64,000 nt of DNA from the NCBI GenBank assembly GCA_963760285.1, contig CAVXCI010000003.1, positions 682,001 to 746,000 of the forward strand, given 5' to 3'. Of this stretch, positions 45,838 to 55,050 are shown one piece after another. The notes beneath the pieces were generated by a model. It saw only the letters and a program-made list of their open reading frames with translations, made no database searches and was not told where the DNA came from. The DNA is from PALSA-278 sp963760285 (GTDB lineage: Bacteria; Acidobacteriota; Terriglobia; Acidiferrales; UBA7541). Both the position numbers and the translations under genes were made by a program. Numbering within the stretch: position 1 is the stretch's first letter; every line of letters begins with the position of its first letter.

Positions 45838-46647
45838 TCACCAGCCGCCGCTGGCCCCGCCTCCACCAGACATTCCTCCGCCGAATCCGCCAAAACCTCC
45901 GCCGCCCCCGCCAAAGCCACCAAAGCCTCCGCCTCCGCCACCGCGTCCGCCTCCGCCCCCCATAAAGAGCAGCCACCACCAGGGAAACGACGAGCGGGTT
46001 CCGGGACGGCGTCCGACAATCGCGCGGAAGATTGACCGGATGATGCCGAAGAGGACCCAGGCGATAATGATGATAATCCAGATGATTGTGCGGATGTTGG
46101 GCGTTGGATGGCCACTGGCATCATCGTCGCTATCGGACGGCGGCGGCGCGCCTTCGAGTGTGACGCCCTTGTCCTGCGCGATGACGTCGGCAACGCGCCG
46201 GGTCATCAGAAACACCCCGGCGGAGTAGTCGCCCTGGCGGAATAAGGGAACGGCCTCGCGGCCGAAGCCTCCGACCTTGCCGTCGGGCAGTATGGGTTCG
46301 AGACCATAGCCCACTTCAATGCGGTATTTGTGATCGTCGGTGACCACCAGAATCAGAACGCCACGGTTATCGCTTTTCGGACCAATGCCCCAGCGCGCAT
46401 ACAGGCGGTTGGCAAAGTCTTCGATGGGCTGGCCGTCCAGTGTTTTGATGGTGACCACGGCAATCTGCGCGCCGGTCTTCTGCTGAACTTCCAGGCAAAG
46501 CGCCTTGATTTGTTCGCGGGAATCGTCATTGAGCACGCCGGCGAAGTCATTTACATAGCCTTGCGGCTTGAGGTCTTCCAGTTTTTCCGCGCGGGCCAGG
46601 GGGGCGATTAGGACAGCAAGTAGAAAAATCAGAACAGACGGCCGCAT
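45838..46647 (-). CDS. TPM-domain membrane protein (YgcG family)
   Basis: 269 residues from ATG 46647, followed by a signal peptide (VLIFLLAVLIAPLARA). A longer frame to 47007 lacks a convincing start. The TPM domain reads GYVNDFAGVLNDDSREQIKA, GAQIAVVTIKTLDGQPIEDF and RGVLILVVTDDHKYRIEVGY. Then comes a membrane helix (IIWIIIIIAWVLFGII) and a Gly-rich tail ending GGGMSGGGGASGGW. Such proteins often accompany LemA, encoded two genes on. Function is unclear. Confidence 0.88.
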   Translation of the reverse strand: MRPSVLIFLLAVLIAPLARAEKLEDLKPQGYVNDFAGVLNDDSREQIKALCLEVQQKTGAQIAVVTIKTLDGQPIEDFANRLYARWGIGPKSDNRGVLILVVTDDHKYRIEVGYGLEPILPDGKVGGFGREAVPLFRQGDYSAGVFLMTRRVADVIAQDKGVTLEGAPPPSDSDDDASGHPTPNIRTIIWIIIIIAWVLFGIIRSIFRAIVGRRPGTRSSFPWWWLLFMGGGGGRGGGGGGFGGFGGGGGGFGGFGGGMSGGGGASGGW

Positions 46648-46892
46648 CCAGCGGGGAAAAAAAGCCGTCCTTCCCCGCGCGGGCGCCCTGAATAGGCGCG
46701 GCAGAGAAATGGACCACTGCGAAAAGGAAGAGGACGCGGGCAGCGGGCGCGGCATCGCCACCATTCTTCCCGCTGCCCCCGGAAATTGCAAGCCGGGGGT
46801 GCAGCGCGCCCATGGCGCCGGAAGTTGCCGGAATTTCTCGTGGAATCCGCGAATCTTTCCAGACGGTCCATCGTAAAACTTGTATTGCATTC

Positions 46893-46932
46893 CCATAGGA
46901 CCTATGGCAACCTCTCTATGGTTTACCCATAG
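46893..46932. promoter_or_regulatory. Tandem palindromic operators of padR-ADOP operon
   Basis: Two related palindromes sit just before the PadR start: CCATAGG-A-CCTATGG (46893-46907) and CTATGG-TTTAC-CCATAG (46916-46932). The second abuts the ribosome site GGAGG (46932-46936). The shared half-site CTATGG suggests co-operative binding of the PadR dimer and autorepression. Confidence 0.6.
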
Positions 46933-46939
46933 GAGGAAT

Positions 46940-47281
46940 ATGGGCGGCAAAAAAGATGTCTGGCAGGGAACCCTGGCGCTGATGGTGCTGAAGACTCTGG
47001 AGGCCATGGGACCGTTGCACGGTTACGGCATCGCCCGGCGCATCGAGCAGACCAGCAAGAATCTGCTCTCGGTGAATTACGGAACGCTTTACCCGGCCCT
47101 GCTCAAGCTGGAACAGGAAGGCTACGTCGCCTCGGAGTGGGGCGTGTCCGACAACAATCGCAAGGCCAGGTATTACCGGCTGACGCGCGCCGGGCGGAAG
47201 CAACTGGGCAAAGAAGCCGCGGAGTGGGAAAAGACCACCGCAATCCTGGCGCGGTTCCTGACGCCCGAGGAGGAGTTGTGA
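46940..47281 (+). CDS. PadR-family transcriptional regulator (ADOP-linked)
   Basis: 113 residues from ATG 46940 (TAGGAGGA upstream). Winged-helix motifs: DVWQGTLALMVLKTLEAMGP, HGYGIARRIEQ, NYGTLYPALLKLEQEGYVAS, KARYYRLTRAGRKQL. It is a short PadR subtype without the long C-terminal region. Its stop overlaps the permease start by GTGA, so the regulator and permease are translated together. Confidence 0.93.
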   Translation: MGGKKDVWQGTLALMVLKTLEAMGPLHGYGIARRIEQTSKNLLSVNYGTLYPALLKLEQEGYVASEWGVSDNNRKARYYRLTRAGRKQLGKEAAEWEKTTAILARFLTPEEEL

Positions 47282-49929
47282 TCAAGACGCTGCGCGCGTG
47301 GTTCTCGCGATTGGGCGGGCTCTTCGGCAGGGACCGCCGCGACCACGAGCTGGCCGACGAAATCGAAAGCCATCTCCAGATGCACGTTGACGAAAATTTG
47401 CGGCGCGGGATGGCGCCGGCGGAGGCGCGCCGCCAGGCGCTGATTCAACTCGGCGGCGTGGAACAGACCAAGGAAGCGGTCCGCCAGCAGCGCGGCCTGC
47501 CCTTCGCGGACACGCTGTTGCAGGACCTTCGCTTCGCCGCGCGGCAACTGCGCAAGAACCCGGGCTTCGCCTGCACCTCCATCGTCGTACTGGCCATCGG
47601 CATCTGCGCCAGTGTTTCTATTTTCGCGTTTACGGACGCGGCACTGATTAAGCCTCTGCCCTACGCAGATCCCAACAGGCTCGTGGAAGCGACCGAAAGT
47701 ATCGCCATGTTCCCGCGCGCCAACCTTTCTTATCCCGACTACCTGGACTGGAAAAGACTCAATACCGTTTTCAGTTCTTTGGATGTGTTCACTGGAACTG
47801 GCTACATGTTGCGCACGCCCACGGGCACGGATTTGGCGATGGGTGTCCGCGTCAGCGACGGCTTCTTCCGCACGCTGGGCGTCACTCCCGTGTTGGGCCG
47901 CGATTTTTATCAGGGCGAGGATTTGGCCAGCGCGCCGCGCACCGTGATCATCAGCTACGGCGCGTGGCAACGGCGGTTCGGCGGGAAAGCGGATGTAATC
48001 GGCCACAGCATTACGCTCAGCGGCATTCCCTACACCATCGTCGGCGTGCTCCCTAAGAATTTCCAATTTGCGCCCAGAGGGAATGCGGACTTCTGGGCCA
48101 CGCTTCACCCCACGGCGGGATGTGATCTCCGGCGAGGCTGCCATTCGCTTGACGGGATCGGCAGGCTGAAGGATGGCGTCTCCGTCCCGGCGGCGCTGGC
48201 GGAAATGAAATCCATCGCCGGACAATTGGAACGGCAGTATCCCGATTCCAACCGCGGCCAGGGCGCCAGCGTCGTTCCCCTGTCGGAAGCGATTGTGGGA
48301 AATATTCGCCCCATCCTGCTCCTGCTCCTGGGGGGAGCCGGGTTGCTGCTGCTTATCGCCTGCGTCAATGTAGCCAGTCTGTTGCTGGCCCGCTCCGAGA
48401 GCCGCAAACATGAAATCGCCGTCCGCGGCGCGCTGGGCGCATCGGCCGCGAGATTGATTCGCCAGTTTGCGACGGAAGGAATAGTGCTGGTCGTGGCCAG
48501 TTGTGTCCTCGGCGTGGCCCTTGCCTGCGGAGCCATGCAAGCCCTCATGCGGCTCATCCCCGCTGGCATGCTGAAAGGCATGCCGTATCTTCAGGGACTC
48601 GGCTTGAATTTCCACGTGCTGGCTTTTGCCGCCGCCGTCTCCTTGCTTGCGGCGGTGCTGTTCTCGCTCACTCCTGTCGCGCGCTTGCGCCTGGCGGAAA
48701 TGCGGGAAGGCCTCGCGGAAGGAAGCCGCGGGTCCGCGGGAACCATGTGGGCGGGCTTCGGCGCCAACCTCGTGGTGGTGGAGCTGGCCATCGCCATTGT
48801 CCTGCTGGCCGGCGCAGGGCTGCTCGGTAAAAGCCTCTACCACCTGCTTCGCGTGGACCTCGGATTCCAATCCGACCATCTGGCCACGTTGCAAGTCGCT
48901 GTGCCGGACGCGAGCTACCCGAAAGACGAGCAGACGATTGCTCTGGAGCGCGAGATTATTACCCGCACATCCGGATTGCCCGGTGTTGAATCCGTCGGCA
49001 TTGCCACTCAGATACCGCTCAGTGGCAATGGCAACACGGATTGGATCCGGTTTGTGGGACGCCCCTACAACGGTCAGCACAACGAAGTGAATTTTCGGGT
49101 GGTAAGTTCCGATTACTTCAAGACGCTTCAGGCCAGGCTTTTGCGTGGCCGGTATTTCACCGATGGCGAGGACGAATCGAAACCTAACGTCGTCATTATC
49201 AATCAAGCGCTGGCGACGGAATATTTCCCCGGCCAGGATCCCCTCGGCCAAAAAATGGGTGATACGGAGCTCTCGCCGAAATCAATCAATGAAATTATCG
49301 GCGTGGTGGACAACATCCGTGAAGGCGCCCTGGATTCGCCGATGGTGCCAGCCGTCTACTGTCCCTATAACCAAAATCCCGATACGGACTTCGGCATCGT
49401 TGTTCGCACTTCGCAGAATGAGCAGTCGGTGATTCCGGCGGTGGAAGCCATCATTCATCAGATTGACCCCGGCATCGGCGTGGCCGGCGAAATGACCATG
49501 GCCGAAAGAGCCAACGACTCGCAGACCGCTTACCTCCACCGTTCCGCGGCGGCCCTGGTGGGAGTCTTTGCTGCCCTGGCGTTGCTGCTGGGCGTGGTCG
49601 GACTTTACGGAGTGATTGCCTATTCCGTCAGCCAGCGGACGCGCGAAATCGGCGTTCGCATGGCGCTTGGCGCGCAGCAGAAGGACGTGCTGAAAATGGT
49701 ACTCCGTCAGGGACTGCGCCTGGCGGCCGCCGGAGTGGTGCTCGGCGTCGTGGCGGCGCTGGCCGTCACGCGGTTGATGTCCAGCATGTTATTTGGCGTC
49801 AAGCCGGGCGATCCGCTTACGTTTCTTTGTGTTGCCGGGCTACTGGTTCTGGTTGCGGTGGCGGCGTGCTGGATACCGGCGCGGCGGGCGATGCGCGTGG
49901 ACCCTGTGGTTTCCCTGCGCTACGAGTAA
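47278..49929 (+). CDS. ADOP/MacB-type FtsX-like permease
   Basis: 883 residues from GTG 47278. An N-terminal ~90-residue permease-prefix region (DHELADEIESHLQMHVDENL, ARRQALIQLGGVEQTKE) is followed by two FtsX-like permease units. Each has a membrane helix, a large MacB periplasmic domain (YPDYLDWKRLNTVFSSLD; GRDFYQGEDLA), then three helices (LLLLLGGAGLLLLIACVNVA; LAIAIVLLAGAGLLGKSLY). It ends RRAMRVDPVVSLRYE. This is the acidobacterial duplicated orphan permease, which lacks its own ATPase. The substrate is unknown. Confidence 0.92.
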   Translation: MIKTLRAWFSRLGGLFGRDRRDHELADEIESHLQMHVDENLRRGMAPAEARRQALIQLGGVEQTKEAVRQQRGLPFADTLLQDLRFAARQLRKNPGFACTSIVVLAIGICASVSIFAFTDAALIKPLPYADPNRLVEATESIAMFPRANLSYPDYLDWKRLNTVFSSLDVFTGTGYMLRTPTGTDLAMGVRVSDGFFRTLGVTPVLGRDFYQGEDLASAPRTVIISYGAWQRRFGGKADVIGHSITLSGIPYTIVGVLPKNFQFAPRGNADFWATLHPTAGCDLRRGCHSLDGIGRLKDGVSVPAALAEMKSIAGQLERQYPDSNRGQGASVVPLSEAIVGNIRPILLLLLGGAGLLLLIACVNVASLLLARSESRKHEIAVRGALGASAARLIRQFATEGIVLVVASCVLGVALACGAMQALMRLIPAGMLKGMPYLQGLGLNFHVLAFAAAVSLLAAVLFSLTPVARLRLAEMREGLAEGSRGSAGTMWAGFGANLVVVELAIAIVLLAGAGLLGKSLYHLLRVDLGFQSDHLATLQVAVPDASYPKDEQTIALEREIITRTSGLPGVESVGIATQIPLSGNGNTDWIRFVGRPYNGQHNEVNFRVVSSDYFKTLQARLLRGRYFTDGEDESKPNVVIINQALATEYFPGQDPLGQKMGDTELSPKSINEIIGVVDNIREGALDSPMVPAVYCPYNQNPDTDFGIVVRTSQNEQSVIPAVEAIIHQIDPGIGVAGEMTMAERANDSQTAYLHRSAAALVGVFAALALLLGVVGLYGVIAYSVSQRTREIGVRMALGAQQKDVLKMVLRQGLRLAAAGVVLGVVAALAVTRLMSSMLFGVKPGDPLTFLCVAGLLVLVAVAACWIPARRAMRVDPVVSLRYE

Positions 49930-50009
49930 ACAGAGATTATTTTCCAGCCGCGGGCATTGCGGGCGCTATGGCGCGTAAATCGCCGTTCCTGTCGTTGCAT
50001 CATTCCTAC

Positions 50010-50813
50010 TCAAAACGGTTTTGGCGGAAGCAGAAACTGCATCCCGAAATAGCCAACGAAGTATGGCTGATTGTTGCTTGCCGGCTGGATGCTTCGTCCC
50101 GCCATCAGCAACAAAATGAACGGCGGATGTATTTTGTAGCGCGCCCCCACGTCGAATGTTTCCTGGTCGCTGGAATGGTGGAAGGTTCCCACGCTATAAA
50201 ACTCGGCGTCCACTTCGAGCTTCTTGTTCATTTCATGCCCCACCACCAGGCCCGCCAGCCAGCCGTCGGGTCCCGCGCGGACCAGGTTGTAGCCGAGTTC
50301 TCCATTCACATCCAGAGGCCCGATTTTCTTCGCAACTTCGAGGGGCAAAAGCAAGCTGGTCCCCGGCGGAGTAATTCCGCGTTCAGCGGAATGATTCGGA
50401 TTGTTGACCGAAAGCTGAGGAAATATGGAAACTCCCAATCCCGATTTTTCGTTTTCAAGGAAACGCCATTTCACTCCCAGTTGATCCTGCCCCAGGCCGT
50501 ATTTGGCGGACCCCGGCGCATCGTCCACCCGCAGCCACGCGCTTTCATATGTCAATTGAACGCGGTCGCCCAGTCCGAAATTGATATCCACGTCAGGAAC
50601 GTGGGAGATGGAGTGGCTGTCGTACAAAAAAGGCATGTACGCCAGATTGATTTCCCAGTTCTTGTTCCCGGGCGTGCCGGGGTCATTGGTGTAGTAGGGG
50701 GGCCCGCCTTGCGCGAACGCGGTACGGCAGCAGCAGAAGGCCAATAGGAAAAATACGGAAAATTTCAGTTGCCGGATTCCGGCGGGCGGCTTGCGCTCCT
50801 GCATCGCAATCAT
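50010..50813 (-). CDS. Outer-membrane beta-barrel-like protein
   Basis: 267 residues with a signal peptide (FSVFFLLAFCCCRTAFAQGG). Amphipathic beta-strands alternate with short turns (NWEINLAYMPFL, DRVQLTYESAWLRV, QLGVKWRFLENEKSGLGVS, LEVDAEFYSVGTF), ending in Phe, a typical BamA signal. It resembles barrel proteins annotated as transporters or MetA-pathway of phenol degradation. Function is unknown. It faces the ADOP gene convergently. Confidence 0.65.
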   Translation of the reverse strand: MIAMQERKPPAGIRQLKFSVFFLLAFCCCRTAFAQGGPPYYTNDPGTPGNKNWEINLAYMPFLYDSHSISHVPDVDINFGLGDRVQLTYESAWLRVDDAPGSAKYGLGQDQLGVKWRFLENEKSGLGVSIFPQLSVNNPNHSAERGITPPGTSLLLPLEVAKKIGPLDVNGELGYNLVRAGPDGWLAGLVVGHEMNKKLEVDAEFYSVGTFHHSSDQETFDVGARYKIHPPFILLLMAGRSIQPASNNQPYFVGYFGMQFLLPPKPF

Positions 50814-50930
50814 TTCGGCCGGAATTCCCCATGTGGACCTCCGGTTTATGCATCGTAAACTTTTCCAGCACGCGGCACAACGCCGTCGCCACCGGGGTAG
50901 CCACCGGCTCGTCTCGCAAAATCGTGTAAA

Positions 50931-50960
50931 TTGACTTGATTCCGGGGCATCCGCTACACT
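50931..50960 (+). promoter_or_regulatory. Promoter of rpsT
   Basis: TTGACT (50931-50936), 18 nt, TACACT (50955-50960), 35 nt before the ATG. Confidence 0.5.
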
Positions 50961-50994
50961 GGTGTATCACTAAAAATACAGCGAGGAAAAACTG

Positions 50995-51300
50995 ATGCCG
51001 CAAGGCGCCCCTAGAAAAGTAAAGAAGCGCTCCAAGTCAGTTCTGAAGAATATCCGCAAGTCCAAGCGCCGCCTGGTGATTAATCGCGCGGGACGCACGC
51101 GGGTCCGCACGGCCATGAAGGAGTTGCGCGCTGCGTTGGGCAAGGGAAACGTGGAAGAGTCCGCCAAACTGCTGCATCCTACATTCTCGGAACTGGACCG
51201 CGCCATCCGCAAGGGTTCTCTAAAGGAAAATACCGCCAACCGTTACAAATCGCGGTTAGCGCTGGCGCTGAATTCATTGCGCGCACGCAAACAGGCGTAA
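50995..51300 (+). CDS. rpsT: 30S ribosomal protein S20
   Basis: 101 residues, Lys/Arg-rich, with the S20 signatures SVLKNIRKSKRRLVINRAGR, TRVRTAMKELRAAL and a C-terminal LHPTFSELDRAIRKGSLKEN then TANRYKSRLALAL. It binds 16S rRNA helices at the body of the 30S. AGCGAGG lies upstream of the ATG. It is followed by an intrinsic terminator. Confidence 0.95.
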   Translation: MPQGAPRKVKKRSKSVLKNIRKSKRRLVINRAGRTRVRTAMKELRAALGKGNVEESAKLLHPTFSELDRAIRKGSLKENTANRYKSRLALALNSLRARKQA

Positions 51301-51327
51301 CCCCTTCGCCGAATTTATTTTTGAGAG

Positions 51328-51360
51328 CGCCCCGGGAAGTTTTCCGGGGCGTTTGCCTTT
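51328..51360 (+). terminator. Intrinsic terminator of rpsT
   Basis: CGCCCCGG (51328-51335), 8-nt loop, CCGGGGCG (51344-51351), then TTTGCCTTTT. Confidence 0.75.
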
Positions 51361-51402
51361 TGGGCCCGCCCCGAAGTTTCGATTTCACTTTCGGGAAACC
51401 AA

Positions 51403-52482
51403 TCACGGAAATTGCCGCGCTGCAGAGGCCGCAGTGAGATCGGAGATCAGGAATTCCATCACCGCCCGCGGCTGCGATATGCCGGACTTAAGGCGGTTGT
51501 CGGCCTCCGCCAATGCCACCAGGCCGCTCAGCAGAGCCTCGCGCGAAAATCGCCGCGAGTGCCGCATCGCCATGTCCCCGCCATCCCCGCGCATTCCCAG
51601 ACGCCGCGTTGCATCATATCCTGAGATTGTGGAAGGCAGTTCGCGCGCTTCAATCAGCTTGCGGAACATCCAGGCCAGCGCGCCTACAATCCCCGCGGGC
51701 TGCTCGCCGGCGCGCAGCAGCGAATCCAAAAATTCCAGCGCTGTGTTGCCGCGGCGCGCGGCAAGAAGGTCGGCCAGCTCCCATACAGTGGACTTGCGCT
51801 CGGCGACGACCAGGGCTTCCACGTCCGCGCGGGTGACGCTCCGTCCCGCGGCGTAAAGACCGACCTTCTCCATCTCCGCGCGAATGCGCCCGGGATTTCC
51901 GGGAAACATATCCGCCAGCGAGGCCAGCGCATCGGAATCCAATTTTACTGAAAGTTCGGAGGCGATTCGCGCTGCAATGGAGGCAGTCTCCTCCGGACTG
52001 GTTTCCAGTTTCACCAGCTCGGCGTGCCCGGCAACAATCTTACTCAGCCGCCGCCGGTCATCGAGCTTCGGTGATTCAAACACCAGGACCGTGAATGGCG
52101 CGGGGTCCTTAAAGTATGCGGCCATGTCTTCGGAGAGCGTCTTGGAGGCTTCCTCGCCCAGCCGCTCCCACGCTTCCAAATCCGAAACGACGATCACTTG
52201 CATGGGAGACATCATCGGGATCGTTTGCGCGCCGCGGGCGATTTCGCTCCAGTTGTCTTCCTTTGCGGAACGCAATTGCACCGCCCAGTCGCGCGCGGAA
52301 GCAGGAACAAAGGCTTCAATGATGCTCTGGCGGCAGAGGTCGCGCAGGTAACTATCGTGGCCAAGAAGCGTGATAGCCGGAATATGCTTCCCGCCCTTCA
52401 GGCGCGCCAGCAGTTTGTCGGCTGAAAGTTTGCCGGCCGGAAATCTGGCCGGCGACGATTTTCCAAACGGCGCGCGCGGCAC
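51403..52482 (-). CDS. holA: DNA polymerase III delta subunit
   Basis: 359 residues. The order of segments matches HolA: ITLLGHDSYLRDLCRQSIIE (N-terminal AAA-like), IVVSDLEAWERLGEEASKTL, PFTVLVFESPKLDDRRRLSK, DMFPGNPGRIRAEMEKVGLY and a helical C-terminal domain (LLAARRGNTALEFLDSLLRA). It opens the sliding clamp within the clamp loader. GTG start at 52482 touches the lptE stop, giving the frequent lptE-holA pair. Confidence 0.88.
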   Translation of the reverse strand: MPRAPFGKSSPARFPAGKLSADKLLARLKGGKHIPAITLLGHDSYLRDLCRQSIIEAFVPASARDWAVQLRSAKEDNWSEIARGAQTIPMMSPMQVIVVSDLEAWERLGEEASKTLSEDMAAYFKDPAPFTVLVFESPKLDDRRRLSKIVAGHAELVKLETSPEETASIAARIASELSVKLDSDALASLADMFPGNPGRIRAEMEKVGLYAAGRSVTRADVEALVVAERKSTVWELADLLAARRGNTALEFLDSLLRAGEQPAGIVGALAWMFRKLIEARELPSTISGYDATRRLGMRGDGGDMAMRHSRRFSREALLSGLVALAEADNRLKSGISQPRAVMEFLISDLTAASAARQFP

Positions 52483-53048
52483 TAGAAATTCTCCAGCATG
52501 CCCGCCACGGCGCGAGAGGCAAAGTCCGCGGCCATGCGCTGCACGGCCGGCCCTTCTTCCTGGAAGAAATCCTTCACATCGCCGGAAAGCTGATACTCGT
52601 CGCGAAGAACCACATTGTCATTCTGATAGACCGTTTCCTGCGACACGCGGTCCACCAGCGAAATCTTGGCGGTGATGGTCACGAGCACGGTGGTGACCTG
52701 GGTGGTTTGCTCATTGAACAGCAGCGGCGCGGTCTCAATCCTGGTGATTTCCCCGTGCATGATGCCATCGGCCGCGCCGGGGTCCTGTATCACACGGTAT
52801 TTAGTGCGCGCCAGAAGCTCGTGAATGGTGGCCTGGGTAAAAAGCTGCTCGATGCGGTAATAGGAGGTGTCGTTCTTGAACGCCGGGACGGCGATGGTTT
52901 TCCATCCCGCGGGCAATTTGTCCCCCCGCCCGGCAACGTGATAACCACAGCCGGGAACCGCCAGCACCGCGATAAATAGCAACGCAACGAATTTTGCCAA
53001 ATGCAATGCGCGAGGCTCGCAGCCGCGCCCCTCAGAATTACTCCGCAA
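52482..53048 (-). CDS. lptE: LPS-assembly lipoprotein LptE-like
   Basis: Up to 188 residues (TTG at 53048; a shorter TTG start at 53006 is possible). The lipobox LAVPGCGYH is cut before Cys to give a lipoprotein, followed by IAVPAFKNDTSYYRIEQLFT and ISLVDRVSQETVYQND. This is the LptE/RlpB pattern; LptE plugs LptD in the outer membrane. It overlaps holA by one base. Confidence 0.85.
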   Translation of the reverse strand: MRSNSEGRGCEPRALHLAKFVALLFIAVLAVPGCGYHVAGRGDKLPAGWKTIAVPAFKNDTSYYRIEQLFTQATIHELLARTKYRVIQDPGAADGIMHGEITRIETAPLLFNEQTTQVTTVLVTITAKISLVDRVSQETVYQNDNVVLRDEYQLSGDVKDFFQEEGPAVQRMAADFASRAVAGMLENF

Positions 53049-53098
53049 GAAATCCCCCGGCGATGAAATACAAGTCCCGCGAAGTGGCCGTCATGGAT

Positions 53099-53947
53099 TC
53101 ACACCGGGCGCGATACGGGAGTGGAAGCGTGCCGGTGCCTGAAAAAACGCATGGCTTGCAGGACGACGCCATGCAGGACGTAAACGCTGGCCAGCACCAG
53201 CAGCGTAAGCTCCGAATAAACAAACGCGGCGGCGATCAGCAAGGCAATCAGCACCACCGCGACTGACGGCAGGCGCCGGCGCAGGCTCACATCCTTGAAT
53301 CCCGCGTAACGGACCGTGCTGATCATCAGCAGCCCCAGGCTGAGAACCAGCAGCAGCCACAGCAGAGAAATCCTCCAGTCCTGTATGGGAGACCAGAAAG
53401 CATGCACCACCGCCGCGATGGTTCCCGCGGACGCCGGCGTGGGAAGCCCGGCGAAATAGCGCGAGCTTCCTCCCGCCATGCCGTGGACGTTGAAACGCGC
53501 CAGCCTCCACGCACAGCAGGTAACGAAAATGAACGTCACCAGCCAGCCCAGCTGATAAACCAGCTGCGCCTGCGGCAGGCTGCTGGCCAGCAGTCCGCGC
53601 ATGCCCCAAACGAAGGAAAGAAAAGCCGGCGCGATGCCAAAGCTGACGATATCCGCGAGCGCGTCAAATTCCTTGCCAAAATCGGAATTGGTTCCCGTGG
53701 CCCGGGCCACGCGGCCGTCCAGCATGTCGAATAAAATAGCGAGGCCAATGGCCTTCGCGGCATTGTCCAGGTCCGCCGCGCTTCCCTTCAATGTGGCCAG
53801 GATGGCGAAATAACCGCACAGAAGGTTGGCGACCGTGAGCAGGGCCGGAAGCAGGTAGATCCCGCGCCGCATGCGGCGATCCTGCGAAACGTTATGCGGC
53901 GCGCCAGAGGATTCCGGTTCGCCGTTGGGGTTTTCGATTTCTCTCAT
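53099..53947 (-). CDS. pssA: CDP-diacylglycerol-serine O-phosphatidyltransferase
   Basis: 282 residues from ATG 53947 (ATGA overlap with psd). The CDP-alcohol phosphotransferase motif DG-x2-AR-x8-G-x3-D-x3-D is complete in DMLDGRVARATGTNSDFGKE followed by FDALAD. Seven or so membrane helices follow. The enzyme makes phosphatidylserine from CDP-diacylglycerol and serine. Coupling to psd gives the two-step route to phosphatidylethanolamine. Confidence 0.93.
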   Translation of the reverse strand: MREIENPNGEPESSGAPHNVSQDRRMRRGIYLLPALLTVANLLCGYFAILATLKGSAADLDNAAKAIGLAILFDMLDGRVARATGTNSDFGKEFDALADIVSFGIAPAFLSFVWGMRGLLASSLPQAQLVYQLGWLVTFIFVTCCAWRLARFNVHGMAGGSSRYFAGLPTPASAGTIAAVVHAFWSPIQDWRISLLWLLLVLSLGLLMISTVRYAGFKDVSLRRRLPSVAVVLIALLIAAAFVYSELTLLVLASVYVLHGVVLQAMRFFRHRHASTPVSRPV

Positions 53948-54555
53948 GGCCACCGCGCCAGAATGCTGGAACCCCCGGCTACGTTATCTCCGCGCTTCAC
54001 GCGAATCTCCGCTCCAGAAGGAAGCCACAGGTCCACGCGCGAGCCGAAGCGGATCATGCCCACGCGCTCGCCGCGCGCGACCACTTCCCCTTTCTTCTTC
54101 CAGCAGACCACGCGCCGGGCAATCCATCCGGCAATCTGCTTGAAAACCACTTCGCCCGACGGCGTTTCCACGTGGATCACGTTCTGCTCATTCTCGGAAC
54201 TGGCGCGCGCGCGCAGCGCGGCATAAAAGCGGCCCGGGCGATACTCCACGCGGGCGATGCGTCCCGCCACCGGCGCGCGGTTCACGTGTACATTCCAAAC
54301 CGAAAGAAAAATACTGATGCGCTTTCCGGGACGGCCATCGAACGGCTCATCCACGATTTCCACTACGCGGCCATCCCCCGGGGAAACCACCATATTCGCG
54401 TCGCCGGTAATTTCACGACGGGGATCACGGAAAAAATAGAGAACGAACAGCCCCAGAAAAATCAGCACGCCGCCGGCCACTTTCCAGCCCAGCAGGATCG
54501 CCACCACGCCCAGGGTCAGCGGAGGCGCGGAAAACCTGTAGCCTTCTTTCACCAT
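53944..54555 (-). CDS. psd: Phosphatidylserine decarboxylase proenzyme (short type)
   Basis: 203 residues with N-terminal membrane helices (LGVVAILLGWKVAGGVLIFL) and DPRREITGDANMVVSPGDGR, SVWNVHVNRAPVAG and the pyruvoyl processing site GGSS near the C-terminus. Cleavage at Gly-Ser yields the pyruvoyl cofactor. The size matches the archaeal/short Psd class. Confidence 0.93.
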   Translation of the reverse strand: MVKEGYRFSAPPLTLGVVAILLGWKVAGGVLIFLGLFVLYFFRDPRREITGDANMVVSPGDGRVVEIVDEPFDGRPGKRISIFLSVWNVHVNRAPVAGRIARVEYRPGRFYAALRARASSENEQNVIHVETPSGEVVFKQIAGWIARRVVCWKKKGEVVARGERVGMIRFGSRVDLWLPSGAEIRVKRGDNVAGGSSILARWP

Positions 54556-54631
54556 GTGAGCGCGCGCAATTCAGGACACACGTCCTCATTGTACGACAAG
54601 TTCCCACGGCTCGAGCCGGCGTCGGCGGGAT

Positions 54632-54865
54632 TTAGTGTGTTCCGTGTCCGCTGCGCCGCCGCAGCATACTTTCCATCTGGTCCTTCAGGCGCAGCTTAAT
54701 TTTCTTCAGCGTTATTTCGAGTATAAGATCTTCTGAATTGAGGTAGGTCTGATGGTGAAGCGTTTCCAGCTGATTGTCACACCGGGCATGTTCGGCAACG
54801 AGGCTTTGAAATTCAGGATCCTGTGCAACTAAAACATCTCGAAAGTCCTGTGGTGTCGTCGACAT
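54632..54865 (-). CDS. DUF465 (YdcH-like) small protein
   Basis: 77 residues, helical hairpin with VAEHARCDNQLETLHHQTYL and LEITLKKIKLRLKDQMESML. This is the YdcH/DUF465 family, small cytosolic proteins of unknown role. Confidence 0.85.
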   Translation of the reverse strand: MSTTPQDFRDVLVAQDPEFQSLVAEHARCDNQLETLHHQTYLNSEDLILEITLKKIKLRLKDQMESMLRRRSGHGTH

Positions 54866-55050
54866 CCGCTTCCCTCCGATGGAATCAGATTGTTACGGAA
54901 CTGTCATACACCCGCAGAGGCTATCACAGCCCCGCGCCCGGAGAAAAGAGGCCAGCTGATTTTTCATTGCCTTATTGACAGCCACCGCCGCCTAGTATAA
55001 CTTCCGCCCGATTGAGTTGCGTCTCCCGCTGTACTGCAAGGGGTTTGCCG

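Noticed and set aside
47173..49251. 692-codon minus-strand open frame
   Set aside because: Antisense to the ADOP permease, which is full length with all expected domains.
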